DNA from: Stappia indica
GTDB taxonomy: Bacteria > Pseudomonadota > Alphaproteobacteria > Rhizobiales > Stappiaceae
NCBI RefSeq assembly: GCF_009789575.1
Contig: NZ_CP046908.1
Location: forward strand, 2,263,501 to 2,327,500
DNA: 64,000 bases
Reading direction: 5' to 3'
Within the stretch, counting starts at the first letter, position 1, and each line of letters opens with the position of its first letter. The notes beneath the pieces were generated by a model. The model worked only from the letters and a program-made list of their open reading frames with translations, ran no database searches and was not told the origin of the DNA. Shown here piece by piece: positions 27,076 through 37,516 of this stretch. The position numbers and the translations under genes were made by a program.

Positions 27076-28659
27076 ATGCGCATCAAATCGACAATAGCTG
27101 CGGCGGCGCTCATCACGTCGCTGCTGGGAACGACTGCATCGGCGGAAACGCTCCGCTACGCCTTTCAGGGCACGTTGAACCAGCTCGATCCCTATTCCCT
27201 GAACGAGACCTTCACGCTCGGCACGCTCGGCAATGTCTATGAGGGTCTGACCCGGCGCGCTCCCGATCTGACGATCGAACCGGCCCTGGCGGAGCGCTGG
27301 GAAGTCCTCGAGCCGACCCGCTGGCGCTTCTACCTGCGCAAGGGCGTCAAGTTCCACAACGGCAACGACTTCACGGCCGATGACGTTGTCTTCTCCGCCG
27401 AGCGTATCCGCTCCGAAGGATCGGACCTCACCACCCGCATCGGCGCGGACGTGAAGGTCGAGAAGGTCGACGACCATACGGTCGATTTCGTGCTGACCGG
27501 GCCGAACCCCATTCTCCACTACGAATGGGACACCTGGTACATCATGGACAAGGAGTGGACCGAGGCGAACAACGCCACCAAGGTGACCTCGGCCTCCGAC
27601 ACTGCCCCGAACTACGCATCGCTGCATGCCAATGGCACGGGCTCCTACAAGCTCGTCAGCCACGAGCCCGGCGTCAGGACCACGTTCGAGAAGAACGAGA
27701 CCTGGTGGGACAAGGTCGCCGGCAACATCGACAAGGTCGAATTCACGCCGATCGGCTCCGACGCGACCCGCGTCGCGGCTCTGCTGTCCGGCGAACTCGA
27801 CATGGTGTTCCCGATCCCGGTGCAGGACATCAAGCGCGTCGAGGACAGCCCGCAGACCAAAGCGCTGACCGGTCCGGAACTGCGCACGATCTTCCTCGGC
27901 TTCGACCAGAAGCGCGACGAGCTGCTCTATTCCAGCGTGAAGGGCAAGAACCCGTTCCAGGACGTGCGGGTCCGCAAGGCCTTCTACCAGGCCATCGACA
28001 TGGACGCGATCCGCGACAAGGTGATGCGCGGCCTGTCGACCCCGTCGGCCCTGCTGATCTCGCCGTTCCAGTATTCGCGCTCGGACGAGTTCAAGCGTCA
28101 TCCGTATGACCCGGAAGCCGCCAAGGCCCTGCTCGCCGAAGCCGGCTATGCGGACGGGTTCTCGGTCGGCATGGACTGCCCGAACGACCGCTACGTCAAT
28201 GACGAGGCGATCTGCCAGGCGGTCGCCTCCTTCCTCGCCCGTGTCGGCATCAAGGTGGATCTCAACGCCCAGCCCAAGGCGCAGTACTTCGCCAAGGTGC
28301 TCGCCTCGAACGGCTACGACACCTCGTTCTACCTGCTCGGCTGGACCCCTGGCTCCTTCGACAGCTGGAACGTGCTGCACAACATCACCGGCTGCCGCGA
28401 CGACAAGGGCAAGGGTGGCCCGTTCAACCTCGGCGGATACTGCAATCCGAAGGTGGACGAACTGGCGGCCCAGATCCTGGTCGAGAACGATCCGACCAAG
28501 CGCGACGAGCTGATCGCCCAGGCCTTCACCATCGTGCATGAGGACGTGTCGCACATCCCGCTGCACCAGCAGGCCCTGGCCTGGGGTGTTGCCGAGAATG
28601 TCGACGTCGTGCAGCGCGCGGACGACCAGTTCCACTATCGCTGGGTCGTGAAGAAGTAA
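27076..28659 (+). CDS. Dipeptide/oligopeptide ABC transporter substrate-binding protein
   Basis: 527-residue family-5 periplasmic binding protein with a signal peptide at residues 1-22 (TASAETLRYAF). The LDPYSLNETFTLGTLGNVYEGL opening and the FYLRKGVKFHNGNDFTADDVVFS signature are diagnostic of the SBP-bac-5 family. A GAGGGG motif precedes the ATG. First gene of a five-gene operon. Ligand could be a peptide, opine, nickel-chelate or glutathione; sequence alone does not decide. Confidence 0.93.
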   Translation: MRIKSTIAAAALITSLLGTTASAETLRYAFQGTLNQLDPYSLNETFTLGTLGNVYEGLTRRAPDLTIEPALAERWEVLEPTRWRFYLRKGVKFHNGNDFTADDVVFSAERIRSEGSDLTTRIGADVKVEKVDDHTVDFVLTGPNPILHYEWDTWYIMDKEWTEANNATKVTSASDTAPNYASLHANGTGSYKLVSHEPGVRTTFEKNETWWDKVAGNIDKVEFTPIGSDATRVAALLSGELDMVFPIPVQDIKRVEDSPQTKALTGPELRTIFLGFDQKRDELLYSSVKGKNPFQDVRVRKAFYQAIDMDAIRDKVMRGLSTPSALLISPFQYSRSDEFKRHPYDPEAAKALLAEAGYADGFSVGMDCPNDRYVNDEAICQAVASFLARVGIKVDLNAQPKAQYFAKVLASNGYDTSFYLLGWTPGSFDSWNVLHNITGCRDDKGKGGPFNLGGYCNPKVDELAAQILVENDPTKRDELIAQAFTIVHEDVSHIPLHQQALAWGVAENVDVVQRADDQFHYRWVVKK

Positions 28660-28678
28660 CATCGGCGTCCTGCCGGTT

Positions 28679-28717
28679 CTGCAGCCCGGACCTTCATGCC
28701 GGGCTGCAGCCTTTTTT
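28679..28717 (+). terminator. Hairpin with T-run after the binding-protein gene
   Basis: Perfect 11-bp stem (CTGCAGCCCGG / CCGGGCTGCAG), 9-base loop, then CC and six T. Located between the binding-protein gene and the permease genes, it likely acts as a partial terminator or 3' stabiliser that keeps binding-protein mRNA more abundant than the rest of the operon. Confidence 0.8.
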
Positions 28718-28805
28718 CGGCACTCCCGCCCGACGGCACACGGGATCCGCCGGAGCCAAACCGGAACCGACGGCCAAAGGCCGAGGCACCTGACGCAGAG
28801 GCCCC

Positions 28806-29783
28806 ATGCTCGCCTTCACAATCCGCCGCCTCCTGCAGGCCATCATGGTCATGCTTGTCGTAGCCCTGATCTCGTTCACCCTGTTCCGTTTCGTCGGCGA
28901 TCCCGTCAACCAGATGGTTGGCGTCGAAACCACGCCGGAACAGCGCGAAGCCCTGCGCGAGCGTCTCGGTCTCAACGACCCGATCCTCGTCCAGTTCGGC
29001 CGCTTCATCACCAAGGCGGCGCAGTTCGATTTCGGCACCTCCTACCAGTTCCGCCAGCCTGTCGCCGAACTGATCGGCCGCCGCCTGCCGGCGACCCTGG
29101 AGCTCTCCTTCGTCTCGGCCGTGTTCGCCCTGCTCGTCGGCATTCCGATGGGCGTCTATACAGGCCTGCACCGAGACAGCTGGCTGTCGAAACTGTTCCT
29201 GTCGATCTCGCTGATCGGCATCTCCCTGCCCACCTTCTTCATCGGCATCCTGCTGATCTTCGTCTTCGCGGTGACCCTGCAATGGTTGCCGAGTTTCGGG
29301 CGAGGAGAGGTCGTGCAACTGGGCTGGTGGTCGACGGGGCTGCTCACCTGGAGCGGCATAAAGGCGCTGATCCTGCCTGCCATCACCCTCGGCCTGTTCC
29401 AGATGACGCTGATCATGCGCCTGGTGCGGTCGGAAATGCTGGAAGTGATCCGCACCGACTACATCAAGTTCGCCCGTGCCCGCGGCCTGCGCCAGCGCAG
29501 CATCAACTTCCGCCACGCGCTCAAGAACACCCTGGTCCCGGTCATCACCATCACCGGCCTGCAGCTCGGCTCGATCATCGCCTTCGCCATCATCACCGAG
29601 ACGGTGTTCCAGTGGCCGGGCATGGGGCTGCTATTCCTGCAGTCGGTGCAGAATGTCGATATCCCGATCATGGCCGCCTACCTGATGCTGATCGCCTTCC
29701 TGTTCGTGACCATCAACCTGATCGTCGACCTGCTCTACTTCCGCGTCGACCCGCGCCTGCGGGTCGAGCGTGCAGCGCATTAG
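28806..29783 (+). CDS. Dipeptide-type ABC transporter permease, DppB-like
   Basis: 325 residues with six membrane segments and the DppB/OppB layout: N-terminal helix LLQAIMVMLVVALISFTLFRF, a periplasmic stretch with GDPVNQMVG and ERLGLNDPILVQ, then the EAA loop FARARGLRQRSINFRHALKN contacting the ATPases. Follows the binding-protein gene after a hairpin and precedes the partner permease by 9 bases. Confidence 0.93.
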   Translation: MLAFTIRRLLQAIMVMLVVALISFTLFRFVGDPVNQMVGVETTPEQREALRERLGLNDPILVQFGRFITKAAQFDFGTSYQFRQPVAELIGRRLPATLELSFVSAVFALLVGIPMGVYTGLHRDSWLSKLFLSISLIGISLPTFFIGILLIFVFAVTLQWLPSFGRGEVVQLGWWSTGLLTWSGIKALILPAITLGLFQMTLIMRLVRSEMLEVIRTDYIKFARARGLRQRSINFRHALKNTLVPVITITGLQLGSIIAFAIITETVFQWPGMGLLFLQSVQNVDIPIMAAYLMLIAFLFVTINLIVDLLYFRVDPRLRVERAAH

Positions 29784-29792
29784 GAGGCGATC

Positions 29793-30752
29793 ATGACCAA
29801 TGCCACCGACGAGAGCACGCTCAAGCAGGATGCCGGCAGCCGCAGCAGGTGGTCGCGCATCCTCGACAGCGACATCATGCACTCCTTCCTGCGGTCGAAG
29901 GTCACCATCCTGTCCGCGATCGTGACGCTGCTGTTCCTGTTCGGCGCCGCCTTCGCGCCCTGGATCGCTCCGCACAACCCCTTCGATCTCGCGACCATCT
30001 CGATCCTCGATGCACGGCTTCCGCCGATCGGCATGGAATATTCCGATCCGAACTATCTGCTGGGCACCGACGACCAGGGCCGCGACATCTTCTCGGGGAT
30101 CCTCTATGGCGCCCGCATCTCCATCGCCGTCGGTTTCCTGTCGGTCTTCTTCGCCGCCATTGTCGGTGTGCTCCTGGGGCTTATCGCCGGTTATGTCGGC
30201 GGCAAGGTCGACGCGGTGATCATGCGCGTGGCCGAGGTCCAACTGACCTTCCCGGCAATCCTGATCGCACTGCTGGTCGACGGCGTCGCCCGTGCCACGT
30301 TCGGAAATCTCGACCGGGAACGCTTCGCATTCTGGATCCTGGTCTTCTCCATCGCGCTGTCCTTCTGGGTACAGTTCGCCCGTACGGTGCGCGGCTCGAC
30401 CCTGGTGGAACGCAACAAGGAATATGTCCAGGCCGCCCGGCTGATCGGCATTCCGCCCTTTTTGATCATGATCCGGCATGTGCTGCCCAACGTCATCGGG
30501 CCGGTGCTGGTGATCGCAACGATCAATCTGGGCCTTGCCATCATCACCGAGGCGACGCTGTCATTCCTTGGCGTCGGCATTCCGCCCACCCAGCCTTCGC
30601 TTGGAACGCTGGTGCGCATCGGCAACGACTTCCTGTTCTCGGGCGAATGGTGGATCGCGATGTTCCCGGGCTTTGCCCTCGCCGTGCTGGTGCTGGCGGT
30701 GAACCTGTTGGGCGACTGGCTGCGCGATGCCTTGAACCCGAAGCTGCGTTGA
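29793..30752 (+). CDS. Dipeptide-type ABC transporter permease, DppC-like
   Basis: 319 residues. It shows the DppC/OppC pattern: a soluble N-terminus, first helix ILSAIVTLLFLFGAAFAPWI, the LLGTDDQGRDIFSGILYGAR signature, then five more helices with the EAA loop QAARLIGIPPFLIMIRHVLPN. GGAGG precedes the ATG. It heterodimerises with the DppB-like permease encoded immediately upstream. Confidence 0.93.
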   Translation: MTNATDESTLKQDAGSRSRWSRILDSDIMHSFLRSKVTILSAIVTLLFLFGAAFAPWIAPHNPFDLATISILDARLPPIGMEYSDPNYLLGTDDQGRDIFSGILYGARISIAVGFLSVFFAAIVGVLLGLIAGYVGGKVDAVIMRVAEVQLTFPAILIALLVDGVARATFGNLDRERFAFWILVFSIALSFWVQFARTVRGSTLVERNKEYVQAARLIGIPPFLIMIRHVLPNVIGPVLVIATINLGLAIITEATLSFLGVGIPPTQPSLGTLVRIGNDFLFSGEWWIAMFPGFALAVLVLAVNLLGDWLRDALNPKLR

Positions 30753-30779
30753 CATGAACACGGACAGAGACGGCTGATC

Positions 30780-31766
30780 ATGATGAGACAACCCCTGCTT
30801 TCCGTGAAGGACCTGCGGGTCGAATTTCCCACCCGTCGCGGCGTGCTGACGGCAATCGACGGAATCTCGTTCAACCTGCGCGAGGGCGAGGTACTGGGTG
30901 TCGTCGGCGAATCCGGCGCCGGAAAGTCGATCACCGGCACAGCGGTGATCGGCCTGCTAGAGCCACCGGGCCGCATTGCCGGCGGCGAGATCCGCCTCAA
31001 GGGCGAGCGCATCGACAACCTGCCGCCGGCCGCCATGCGCAAGCTGCGCGGCAAGCGCATCGGCATGGTGTTCCAGGACCCGCTGACCAGCCTCAATCCG
31101 CTCTTCACCATCGGCGACCAGATCATCGAAACGATCATGACGCACCTGCCGGTCTCCGAGCGGGAAGCCCGCGACCGGGCAGTGGCGCTGCTGGAGGAAG
31201 TCGGCATTCCGGCGGCCGGACAGCGGCTGTCCGCCTATCCGCATCAGTTTTCGGGAGGCATGCGCCAGCGCGTCGTGATCGCCCTTGCCCTGTGCGCCGA
31301 ACCGGAACTGGTGATCGCGGACGAACCGACCACCGCTCTCGACGTCTCGGTGCAGTCGCAGATCATCCGCCTGCTGCAGCGCGTATGCCGCGACCACGGC
31401 ACGGCGGTGATGCTGATCACACACGACATGGGCGTCATCGCCGAGACCGCCGACCGGGTGGCGGTGATGTATTCCGGCCGCATCGCCGAGATCGGGCCGG
31501 TCCGGGACGTGATCAAGTCCCCGAGCCATCCCTATACGATCGGCCTGATGGGCGCGATTCCCTCCCTCACCGGCGATCACGACCGGCTGACCCAGATCCC
31601 CGGTTCGATGCCGCGTCTCGATTCCATTCCTCAGGGCTGCGCCTTCAACCCGCGCTGCTCGCTGACGATGGACCGCTGCCGTGTCGAGCGGCCAGACCTG
31701 ATGCCCGCCGGCGAAAGCCACGCCGCCTGCTGGAAACTGCTGGAAACGGAAGGGGCAGGCCGATGA
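30780..31766 (+). CDS. Dipeptide-type ABC transporter ATPase, DppD-like
   Basis: 328 residues. Walker A GESGAGKS, signature FSGGMRQRVVIALAL and Walker B LVIADEPTTALD are intact. The C-terminal oligopeptide-ABC domain ends with a cysteine-rich GCAFNPRCSLTMDRC motif, in related ATPases a [4Fe-4S] or metal site. Two ATGs in a row open the gene. Its stop overlaps the start of the DppF-like gene (ATGA), indicating coupling. Confidence 0.94.
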   Translation: MMRQPLLSVKDLRVEFPTRRGVLTAIDGISFNLREGEVLGVVGESGAGKSITGTAVIGLLEPPGRIAGGEIRLKGERIDNLPPAAMRKLRGKRIGMVFQDPLTSLNPLFTIGDQIIETIMTHLPVSEREARDRAVALLEEVGIPAAGQRLSAYPHQFSGGMRQRVVIALALCAEPELVIADEPTTALDVSVQSQIIRLLQRVCRDHGTAVMLITHDMGVIAETADRVAVMYSGRIAEIGPVRDVIKSPSHPYTIGLMGAIPSLTGDHDRLTQIPGSMPRLDSIPQGCAFNPRCSLTMDRCRVERPDLMPAGESHAACWKLLETEGAGR

Positions 31767-32791
31767 ACACGGTCATGCAGCACGCCACTGCGGAAAGCCG
31801 TGCCGTCGTCGAGGTCCGGTCGCTCTCGCGCACCTTCGACGTGTCCAAGCCCTGGCTGAACCGGGTGCTGGAGCGCTCGCCGAAAGCCTTCCTCAAGGCC
31901 GCGCAGGACATATCCTTCTCCATCTCGAAAGGCGAGACCTTCGCACTCGTCGGCGAAAGCGGCTCGGGCAAGTCGACCGTCGCCAAGATGGTCGTCGGCT
32001 TGCTTGAGGCGAGTGCGGGCGAAATCCGCATCGAGGGCGTCGACATGCGCTCGCGCCGCCAGTCGGGGCAGGAGATGCGCGAACTGCGCCGGCGCATCCA
32101 GATGATCTTCCAGGACCCCTATGCCAGCCTCAATCCACGCTGGCGGGTCGACCGGATCATCGCGGAGCCGATCCGCGCCTTCAAGCTGGAGAGCTCCGAA
32201 GACGCGATTTCCGCCCGTGTCGGCGAGCTGCTCGAACTGGTGCGCCTGCACCCGCGCGACGGCGCCAAATATCCGCACGAGTTCTCCGGCGGGCAACGGC
32301 AGCGCATCTGCATTGCCCGGGCACTGGCCTCCAAGCCCGAGTTCCTCGTGTGCGACGAGCCGACCTCGGCGCTGGACGTCTCCGTGCAGGCGCAGATCCT
32401 CAACCTGATGCGCGACCTGCAGGACGAGTTCGGGCTGACCTATCTGTTCATCAGCCACGACCTTGCCGTCGTCCGGCACATGGCAAAGCGCATCGGCGTG
32501 ATGTATCTCGGCCGCCTGGTCGAGGTGGCGGAAAGCCGCGAACTCTTCCGCAACCCGCGCCACCCCTATACGCGGATGTTGCTGGCGGCGATCCCCGATC
32601 TGGAAATGACGGGAACCCCGCGCCGTCCGGTCGAAGGCGAAATCCCCAACCCGATCAATCCGCCGAGCGGCTGCGCCTTCCATCCGCGCTGCCCTCTCGC
32701 CAATGATCGCTGCAAGCGCGAACTGCCCTTGCTGCAGGACATCGGCGGCGCCGGGGTCGCCTGTCACGCAGTGGAGGAAGGGCGGACCTGA
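31763..32791 (+). CDS. Dipeptide-type ABC transporter ATPase, DppF-like
   Basis: 342 residues. Walker [10 protein letters not shown], signature [15 protein letters not shown] and Walker [12 protein letters not shown] are present, with the C-terminal [15 protein letters not shown] cysteine cluster. About 50 residues between the N-terminus and Walker A include [20 protein letters not shown], an extension common in DppF/OppF proteins acting with DppD. Last gene of the operon; no clear terminator is seen in the 117 bases before the copper ATPase. Confidence 0.94.
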   Translation: MNTVMQHATAESRAVVEVRSLSRTFDVSKPWLNRVLERSPKAFLKAAQDISFSISKGETFALVGESGSGKSTVAKMVVGLLEASAGEIRIEGVDMRSRRQSGQEMRELRRRIQMIFQDPYASLNPRWRVDRIIAEPIRAFKLESSEDAISARVGELLELVRLHPRDGAKYPHEFSGGQRQRICIARALASKPEFLVCDEPTSALDVSVQAQILNLMRDLQDEFGLTYLFISHDLAVVRHMAKRIGVMYLGRLVEVAESRELFRNPRHPYTRMLLAAIPDLEMTGTPRRPVEGEIPNPINPPSGCAFHPRCPLANDRCKRELPLLQDIGGAGVACHAVEEGRT

Positions 32792-32908
32792 CCTCACTCC
32801 GCCCCTCTTGACCTTCCAGCGACCGGAAGGCCTATACCCGTTGCCGACACAATCGGAGCCTGTCCCGGCCCTTGCGCCGGACAGCGCTCCTGCAACGGAG
32901 AACAGCGG

Positions 32909-35167
32909 ATGACACAGGCCGCCCCTGAAACGCATGACGCGCTCCCGGCGTCGACACCCGGCATGCCGCCTTTCATTCATCTCGATATCGGCGGCATGAC
33001 CTGTGCGGCCTGCTCGGCCCGGATCGAGAAGGTCCTCGGCCGCAAGCCCGGCGTCTTGCGCGCCACCGTCAACCTGCCCCTGGAGACAGCCGTCATCCAG
33101 ACCGATGGCAGCGTGACGCCCGCCGAGATCATCTCCGCCGTCGAGGCAACCGGTTACACCGCCAGCGAACGCTCCACCGGCTGGCAGGAAGAAAGGCGCC
33201 AGCAGGACGAGACGGACGCCCGCATCCGCCGCGACGAGCGGCGCACGTTGCTGCTTCTGCTCTTTTCCGCCCTGATGTCGGCCCCCATGGTCGCCTCGAT
33301 GGCGGCCGCCCCCTTCGGCGTGATGCTGATGCCGCCCGGCTGGGCGCAGGCGATCCTTGCCGGACTGGTGCAGGTTCTCGTCGGTCGCCGCTTCTATGTC
33401 GGCGCCTGGAAGGCCCTTGCCGGCGGCGGCGCCAACATGGACGTGCTCGTGGTCCTCGGCACCACTGCCGCCTATGGCTACAGCCTGGTCCTCACGGTGA
33501 TGGCCTGGCCGCAGGAACCCGGCCACCTTTATTTCGAGGCGTCCTCGGTCATCCTGACGCTGATCCTGTTCGGCAAGCTGTTGGAAATGCGAGCAAAGCG
33601 CACGACAACGGCCGCCATCCGCGCCTTGAGCGACTTGAAACCCCAGGTCGCCCACAGGATCTTGGGCAAGGATATCGAGACCGTCCCGGTCGAGAGCCTG
33701 TTTCCGGGCGATGCCATTCTTGTGCGTCCCGGCGAGCGCGTGCCGGTGGACGGCACCGTGCACGACGGCGCCAGCGAAGTGGACGAGGCGCTGCTGACCG
33801 GCGAGAGCATGCCGGTTGCCAAGGCCATCGGCGACGAGGTCATCGGCGGGACGATCAACGGGTCGGGCGCCCTGACCGTCGAGGTCACCGCCGTTGCCGG
33901 CGACAGCAAGCTCGCCTCGATCATTCGCCTGGTGGAAAATGCGCAGAACTCGCGCGCACCGGTGCAGAAGCTGGTGGACAAGGTTTCCGCGATCTTCGTA
34001 CCCGTCGTCGTTCTGGTCGCACTCGCCACTTTTGCGGGCTGGTGGTTCTCCGGTGCTGGCCTCGATGCCGCCATCGGCGCGACCGTGGCCGTTCTGGTCA
34101 TCGCCTGCCCCTGCGCACTCGGCCTGGCAACCCCGACAGCTCTCGTTGCCGGAACCGGCGCGGCGGCGCGCGCCGGCATCCTGATCCGCGACATCGAGGC
34201 GCTGGAGACGGCCCACTCGGTCAACACGGTGGTGTTCGACAAGACCGGCACCCTCACCCGGGGCACCCCTGCGGTCACCGACATCCGCGCGTTCGACGGC
34301 AACCAGAATCGGCTGCTGCTGATCGCCGCCAGCGCCCAGTTGCCGAGCGAGCATCCTCTGGCCGGGGCCATCGTCGCAGCCGCGCGCGAGCGCGGTCTCG
34401 AGCTCTCGCGGCCCGGGAATTTCCGCGCCATCGCCGGCCAGGGGATCGTGGCCGACATTGCCGGCGAACAAGTCCTGATCGGCAACCGCCGGCTGCTCGA
34501 GACCCATTCGATCGACACCTTCCTCGTGCAGCAGATTTTCCGGGAGTTCGAGGCCCAGGGAAAGACCTGCGCCGGCATTGCCATCGCCGGCCGGGTCGTC
34601 GGCGTGATCGCAATGGCCGACACCTTGCGGGAGGAGACGCCGGTCGCCTTGCGGCGCCTGGCCGCCATGGATATCGAGACGGTGATGCTCACCGGCGATA
34701 CGGAAGCCGTAGCAAGAGCGGTCGCGGCCGAGGCCGGTATCGGCCGGGTGATCGCCGGCGTCGCGCCTGAAGGAAAGGCGGAAACCATCGCCGAGCTTAC
34801 GGCAGCCGGCCGGACCGTTGCCATGGTCGGCGATGGGGTCAACGATGCGCCTGCGCTCGCGGCAGCCAGCGTCGGCATCGCCATGGGCAGCGGCACGGAA
34901 GTGGCGATGGAGACCGCCGGCATCACCTTGATGCGCTCCCGCCCCGATCTCGTGGCCGATGCGATCGACATTTCCCGCGCAACGGTCCGCAAGATCCGCC
35001 AGAACCTGTTCTGGGCCTTCGTCTACAACGTCGTCGGCATCCCGCTTGCCGCACTCGGCATGCTGACACCGGCGCTTGCCGGGGCGGCGATGGCCCTGTC
35101 GTCGGTCTCCGTCGTCACCAACGCGGCATTGCTGCGCCGCTGGCGGGCGAAAGAGAGCCGGAAATGA
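32909..35167 (+). CDS. copA: Copper-translocating P1B-type ATPase (CopA)
   Basis: 752-residue Cu(I) exporter. One N-terminal heavy-metal-associated domain with [16 protein letters not shown] (residues 30-45) is followed by eight membrane segments. The metal site [16 protein letters not shown] lies in helix 6, the phosphorylation site is [10 protein letters not shown], the ATP-binding residues include SEHPLAGAI, and the hinge is [11 protein letters not shown]. The last helices carry [12 protein letters not shown] and [12 protein letters not shown], the Cu(I) selectivity signature. A copper-responsive regulator such as CueR is not adjacent, and no CopZ gene is seen. Confidence 0.95.
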   Translation: MTQAAPETHDALPASTPGMPPFIHLDIGGMTCAACSARIEKVLGRKPGVLRATVNLPLETAVIQTDGSVTPAEIISAVEATGYTASERSTGWQEERRQQDETDARIRRDERRTLLLLLFSALMSAPMVASMAAAPFGVMLMPPGWAQAILAGLVQVLVGRRFYVGAWKALAGGGANMDVLVVLGTTAAYGYSLVLTVMAWPQEPGHLYFEASSVILTLILFGKLLEMRAKRTTTAAIRALSDLKPQVAHRILGKDIETVPVESLFPGDAILVRPGERVPVDGTVHDGASEVDEALLTGESMPVAKAIGDEVIGGTINGSGALTVEVTAVAGDSKLASIIRLVENAQNSRAPVQKLVDKVSAIFVPVVVLVALATFAGWWFSGAGLDAAIGATVAVLVIACPCALGLATPTALVAGTGAAARAGILIRDIEALETAHSVNTVVFDKTGTLTRGTPAVTDIRAFDGNQNRLLLIAASAQLPSEHPLAGAIVAAARERGLELSRPGNFRAIAGQGIVADIAGEQVLIGNRRLLETHSIDTFLVQQIFREFEAQGKTCAGIAIAGRVVGVIAMADTLREETPVALRRLAAMDIETVMLTGDTEAVARAVAAEAGIGRVIAGVAPEGKAETIAELTAAGRTVAMVGDGVNDAPALAAASVGIAMGSGTEVAMETAGITLMRSRPDLVADAIDISRATVRKIRQNLFWAFVYNVVGIPLAALGMLTPALAGAAMALSSVSVVTNAALLRRWRAKESRK

Positions 35168-35173
35168 CAATGT

Positions 35174-35221
35174 GGCCGTTGGCTGCGCTATATTGTAATA
35201 CAAATAGAACAGCCAACGGCC
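35174..35221. promoter_or_regulatory. Concentric nested palindrome upstream of the dehydratase gene (FadR-type GntR operator candidate)
   Basis: Outer arms GGCCGTTGGCTG (35174-35185) and CAGCCAACGGCC (35210-35221) are a perfect 12-bp inverted repeat. Inside, TTGTAATACAA (35193-35203) is a perfect palindrome fitting TNGTNNNACNA, the consensus of FadR-subfamily GntR regulators. Both dyads share a centre near 35198. A TATATT just left of the inner site may be a -10 box. The block lies between the copA stop and the dehydratase start 12 bases downstream, without a T-run, so operator function is more likely than termination. Confidence 0.6.
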
Positions 35222-35232
35222 CGGAGACAAGA

Positions 35233-37032
35233 ATGACCGCAAGAGACCCCAAACGCCTGCGTTCGCGCGCGTGGTTCGACAATCCCGACGATCCCGGCAT
35301 GACGGCGCTCTATATCGAGCGCTACCTGAACTACGGCCTGACACGGGAGGAGCTGCAGTCCGGCAAGCCGATCATCGGCATTGCCCAGACAGGGTCCGAT
35401 CTCTCGCCCTGCAATCGCCATCACATCGAGCTGGCCAAGCGGGTGCGCGAAGGCATCCGCGAGGCCGGTGGCATCTGTTTCGAGTTTCCGGTTCACCCGA
35501 TCCAGGAGACAGGCAAGCGGCCGACCGCCTCGCTCGACCGGAACCTTGCCTATCTCGGCCTGGTGGAACTGCTCTACGGCTATCCCATCGACGGCGTGGT
35601 GCTGACCATCGGCTGCGACAAGACCACCCCCGCCTGCCTGATGGCGGCGGCAACCGTCAACATTCCGGCCATCGCCCTGTCGGTCGGACCGATGCTCAAC
35701 GGCTGGCACCGGGGCGAGCGGACCGGCTCCGGCACCATCGTCTGGAAGGCGCGCGAGATGCTCGCGGCCGGCGAGATCGACTATGGCGGCTTCATGGATC
35801 TGGTCGCCTCCTCGGCCCCCTCCGTCGGCTATTGCAACACGATGGGCACGGCGACGACGATGAACTCGCTGGCCGAGGCGCTCGGCATGCAGTTGCCCGG
35901 CGGCGCAGCCATTCCCGCCACCTATCGCGAACGGGCGCAGGTGTCCTATCAGACAGGTCTCAGGATCGTCGACATGGTCTGGGACGACCTCAAGCCCTCC
36001 GACATCATGACCCGCGAAGCCTTCGAGAACGCCATCGTCGTCAACTCGGCCATCGGCGGCTCGACCAACGCGCCGATCCATCTCAACGCGGTCGCCCGGC
36101 ATCTGGGAGTGCCGCTCGACAATGACGACTGGCAGCGCCTCGGTCACGATGTTCCGCTGATCGTCAACATGCAGCCGGCCGGCGAGTATCTCGGCGAGGA
36201 CTATCACCATGCCGGCGGCGTGCCGGCCGTCATCGGTGAGTTGATGAAGGCGAACCGCCTGCCCCATCCGCAGGCGCTGACCGTCAACGGCAGGAGCCTT
36301 GGCGACAATTGCCGGGAGGCGGAGAACCTCGATACGCGGGTCATCCGGCCGGTAAGCGATCCGCTGGTCGACAAGGCGGGCTTCCTGAACCTGAAGGGCA
36401 ACCTGTTCGACAGCGCGATCATGAAGACGAGCGTGATCTCGAAGGAGTTCCGCGACCGCTACCTGTCCAACCCGGATGATCCAGATGCCTTCGAGGGACG
36501 GGCCATCGTCTTCGAAGGGCCGGAGGATTATCACCACCGCATCGACGATCCGGATCTTCAGATCGACGAGCATTGCCTGCTGTTCATCCGCGGTACCGGT
36601 CCGATCGGCTATCCGGGCGGCGCGGAGGTGGTCAACATGCAGCCGCCTGCCGCTCTCATCAAACGCGGCATCCACGCCATGCCCTGCATCGGCGACGGAC
36701 GCCAGTCCGGCACCTCCGGATCGGCCTCGATCCTAAACGCCTCGCCGGAGGCAGCGGCCGGAGGCGGTCTCGCCCTGCTGAAAACCGGCGACCGGGTGCG
36801 CATCGACCTGCGCAAGTGCACCGCCGACATCCTGATCCCGGATGAGGAGTTGGAACTGAGGCGCGCCGAGCTTGCCTCGAGCGGCGGCTTCGCCATCCCG
36901 GACCACCAGACGCCTTGGCAGGAGATCCAGCGCGGCATCGTCGATCAGTTCGACAAGGGCATGGTGCTGAAACCGGCGGTCGCCTATCGCGACATCGCCG
37001 CCTCCAGGGGATTGCCGCGCAACAATCATTAA
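35233..37032 (+). CDS. Xylonate/arabonate dehydratase-type IlvD/Edd protein
   Basis: 599-residue dehydratase closely resembling Caulobacter XylD as I remember it: [64 protein letters not shown] and the C-terminal [15 protein letters not shown]. The three cysteines of the iron-sulfur site (SPCN, GCDKT, GYCNT) are present. It converts an aldonic acid to its 2-keto-3-deoxy derivative in oxidative pentose pathways. The ATG at 35233 follows GGAGA; an earlier frame start at 35164 would run through the operator. Monocistronic; whether the substrate is xylonate, arabonate or gluconate is open. Confidence 0.88.
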   Translation: MTARDPKRLRSRAWFDNPDDPGMTALYIERYLNYGLTREELQSGKPIIGIAQTGSDLSPCNRHHIELAKRVREGIREAGGICFEFPVHPIQETGKRPTASLDRNLAYLGLVELLYGYPIDGVVLTIGCDKTTPACLMAAATVNIPAIALSVGPMLNGWHRGERTGSGTIVWKAREMLAAGEIDYGGFMDLVASSAPSVGYCNTMGTATTMNSLAEALGMQLPGGAAIPATYRERAQVSYQTGLRIVDMVWDDLKPSDIMTREAFENAIVVNSAIGGSTNAPIHLNAVARHLGVPLDNDDWQRLGHDVPLIVNMQPAGEYLGEDYHHAGGVPAVIGELMKANRLPHPQALTVNGRSLGDNCREAENLDTRVIRPVSDPLVDKAGFLNLKGNLFDSAIMKTSVISKEFRDRYLSNPDDPDAFEGRAIVFEGPEDYHHRIDDPDLQIDEHCLLFIRGTGPIGYPGGAEVVNMQPPAALIKRGIHAMPCIGDGRQSGTSGSASILNASPEAAAGGGLALLKTGDRVRIDLRKCTADILIPDEELELRRAELASSGGFAIPDHQTPWQEIQRGIVDQFDKGMVLKPAVAYRDIAASRGLPRNNH

Positions 37033-37135
37033 GCGCGGGGCGCATGGCCGCAGACACCTGAATGAACTTGACGATTACGTAAGCGTCATGATTGGGTGCA
37101 GCCAACGAGGATCCGGCGACAGGAGGACATGGAGC

Positions 37136-37417
37136 ATGACGATGGATGAACTGACGGAGGCCGTGCGCGGCAAGGTGGCCGGTGGCGGCATCTCCGACAG
37201 CGTGAAATTCGACTGCGGCGACGCTGGTGTCATCTATGTCGAGGGCCCCAACGTCTCCAACGAGGACAAGGACGCCGACTGCACGATCTCGATCTCGCAG
37301 AGCGACCTTGCGGACCTGCTGGCCGGCGAGCTCAACCCGACCACGGCCTTCATGACCGGCAAGATCAAGGTTGCCGGCGACATGAGCGTTGCGATGAAAC
37401 TGGGCAGCATCGTCTGA
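37136..37417 (+). CDS. SCP2 sterol-binding domain protein
   Basis: 93-residue protein consisting only of an SCP2 domain: KVAGGGISDSVKFDCGDAGV, a DADCTISISQSDLADLLAG segment and the AFMTGKIKVAGDMSVAMKL end. AGGAGG sits 9 bases before the ATG. SCP2 domains bind lipids, and small stand-alone versions are widespread in alphaproteobacteria with unclear role. It is followed by a strong terminator and converges on the TRAP operon. Confidence 0.9.
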   Translation: MTMDELTEAVRGKVAGGGISDSVKFDCGDAGVIYVEGPNVSNEDKDADCTISISQSDLADLLAGELNPTTAFMTGKIKVAGDMSVAMKLGSIV

Positions 37418-37452
37418 CTGCCAGCTGCCAAATGTGCAGCCTCAACCAAACG

Positions 37453-37488
37453 AAAGACCCCGGCGATGGAACCATCGCCGGGGTCTTT
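37453..37488. terminator. Strong bidirectional terminator
   Basis: A perfect 17-bp inverted repeat whose arms start AAAGACCCCGG and end CCGGGGTCTTT, with a central AA. The A- and T-rich ends allow termination in both directions, here between the rightward SCP2 gene and the leftward dctM gene. Confidence 0.9.
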
Positions 37489-37516
37489 GCAGTTGCGGCC
37501 TTGCCGGACCTTGAGG

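Noticed and set aside
31631..35344. Minus-strand open frame of 1237 codons
   Set aside because: It is antisense to the dppD/dppF ATPase genes and copA, whose motifs are intact on the plus strand. Its composition is low-complexity (Gly, Ala, Arg, Asp, His) with no domain, as expected from a stop-poor antisense frame in high-GC DNA.
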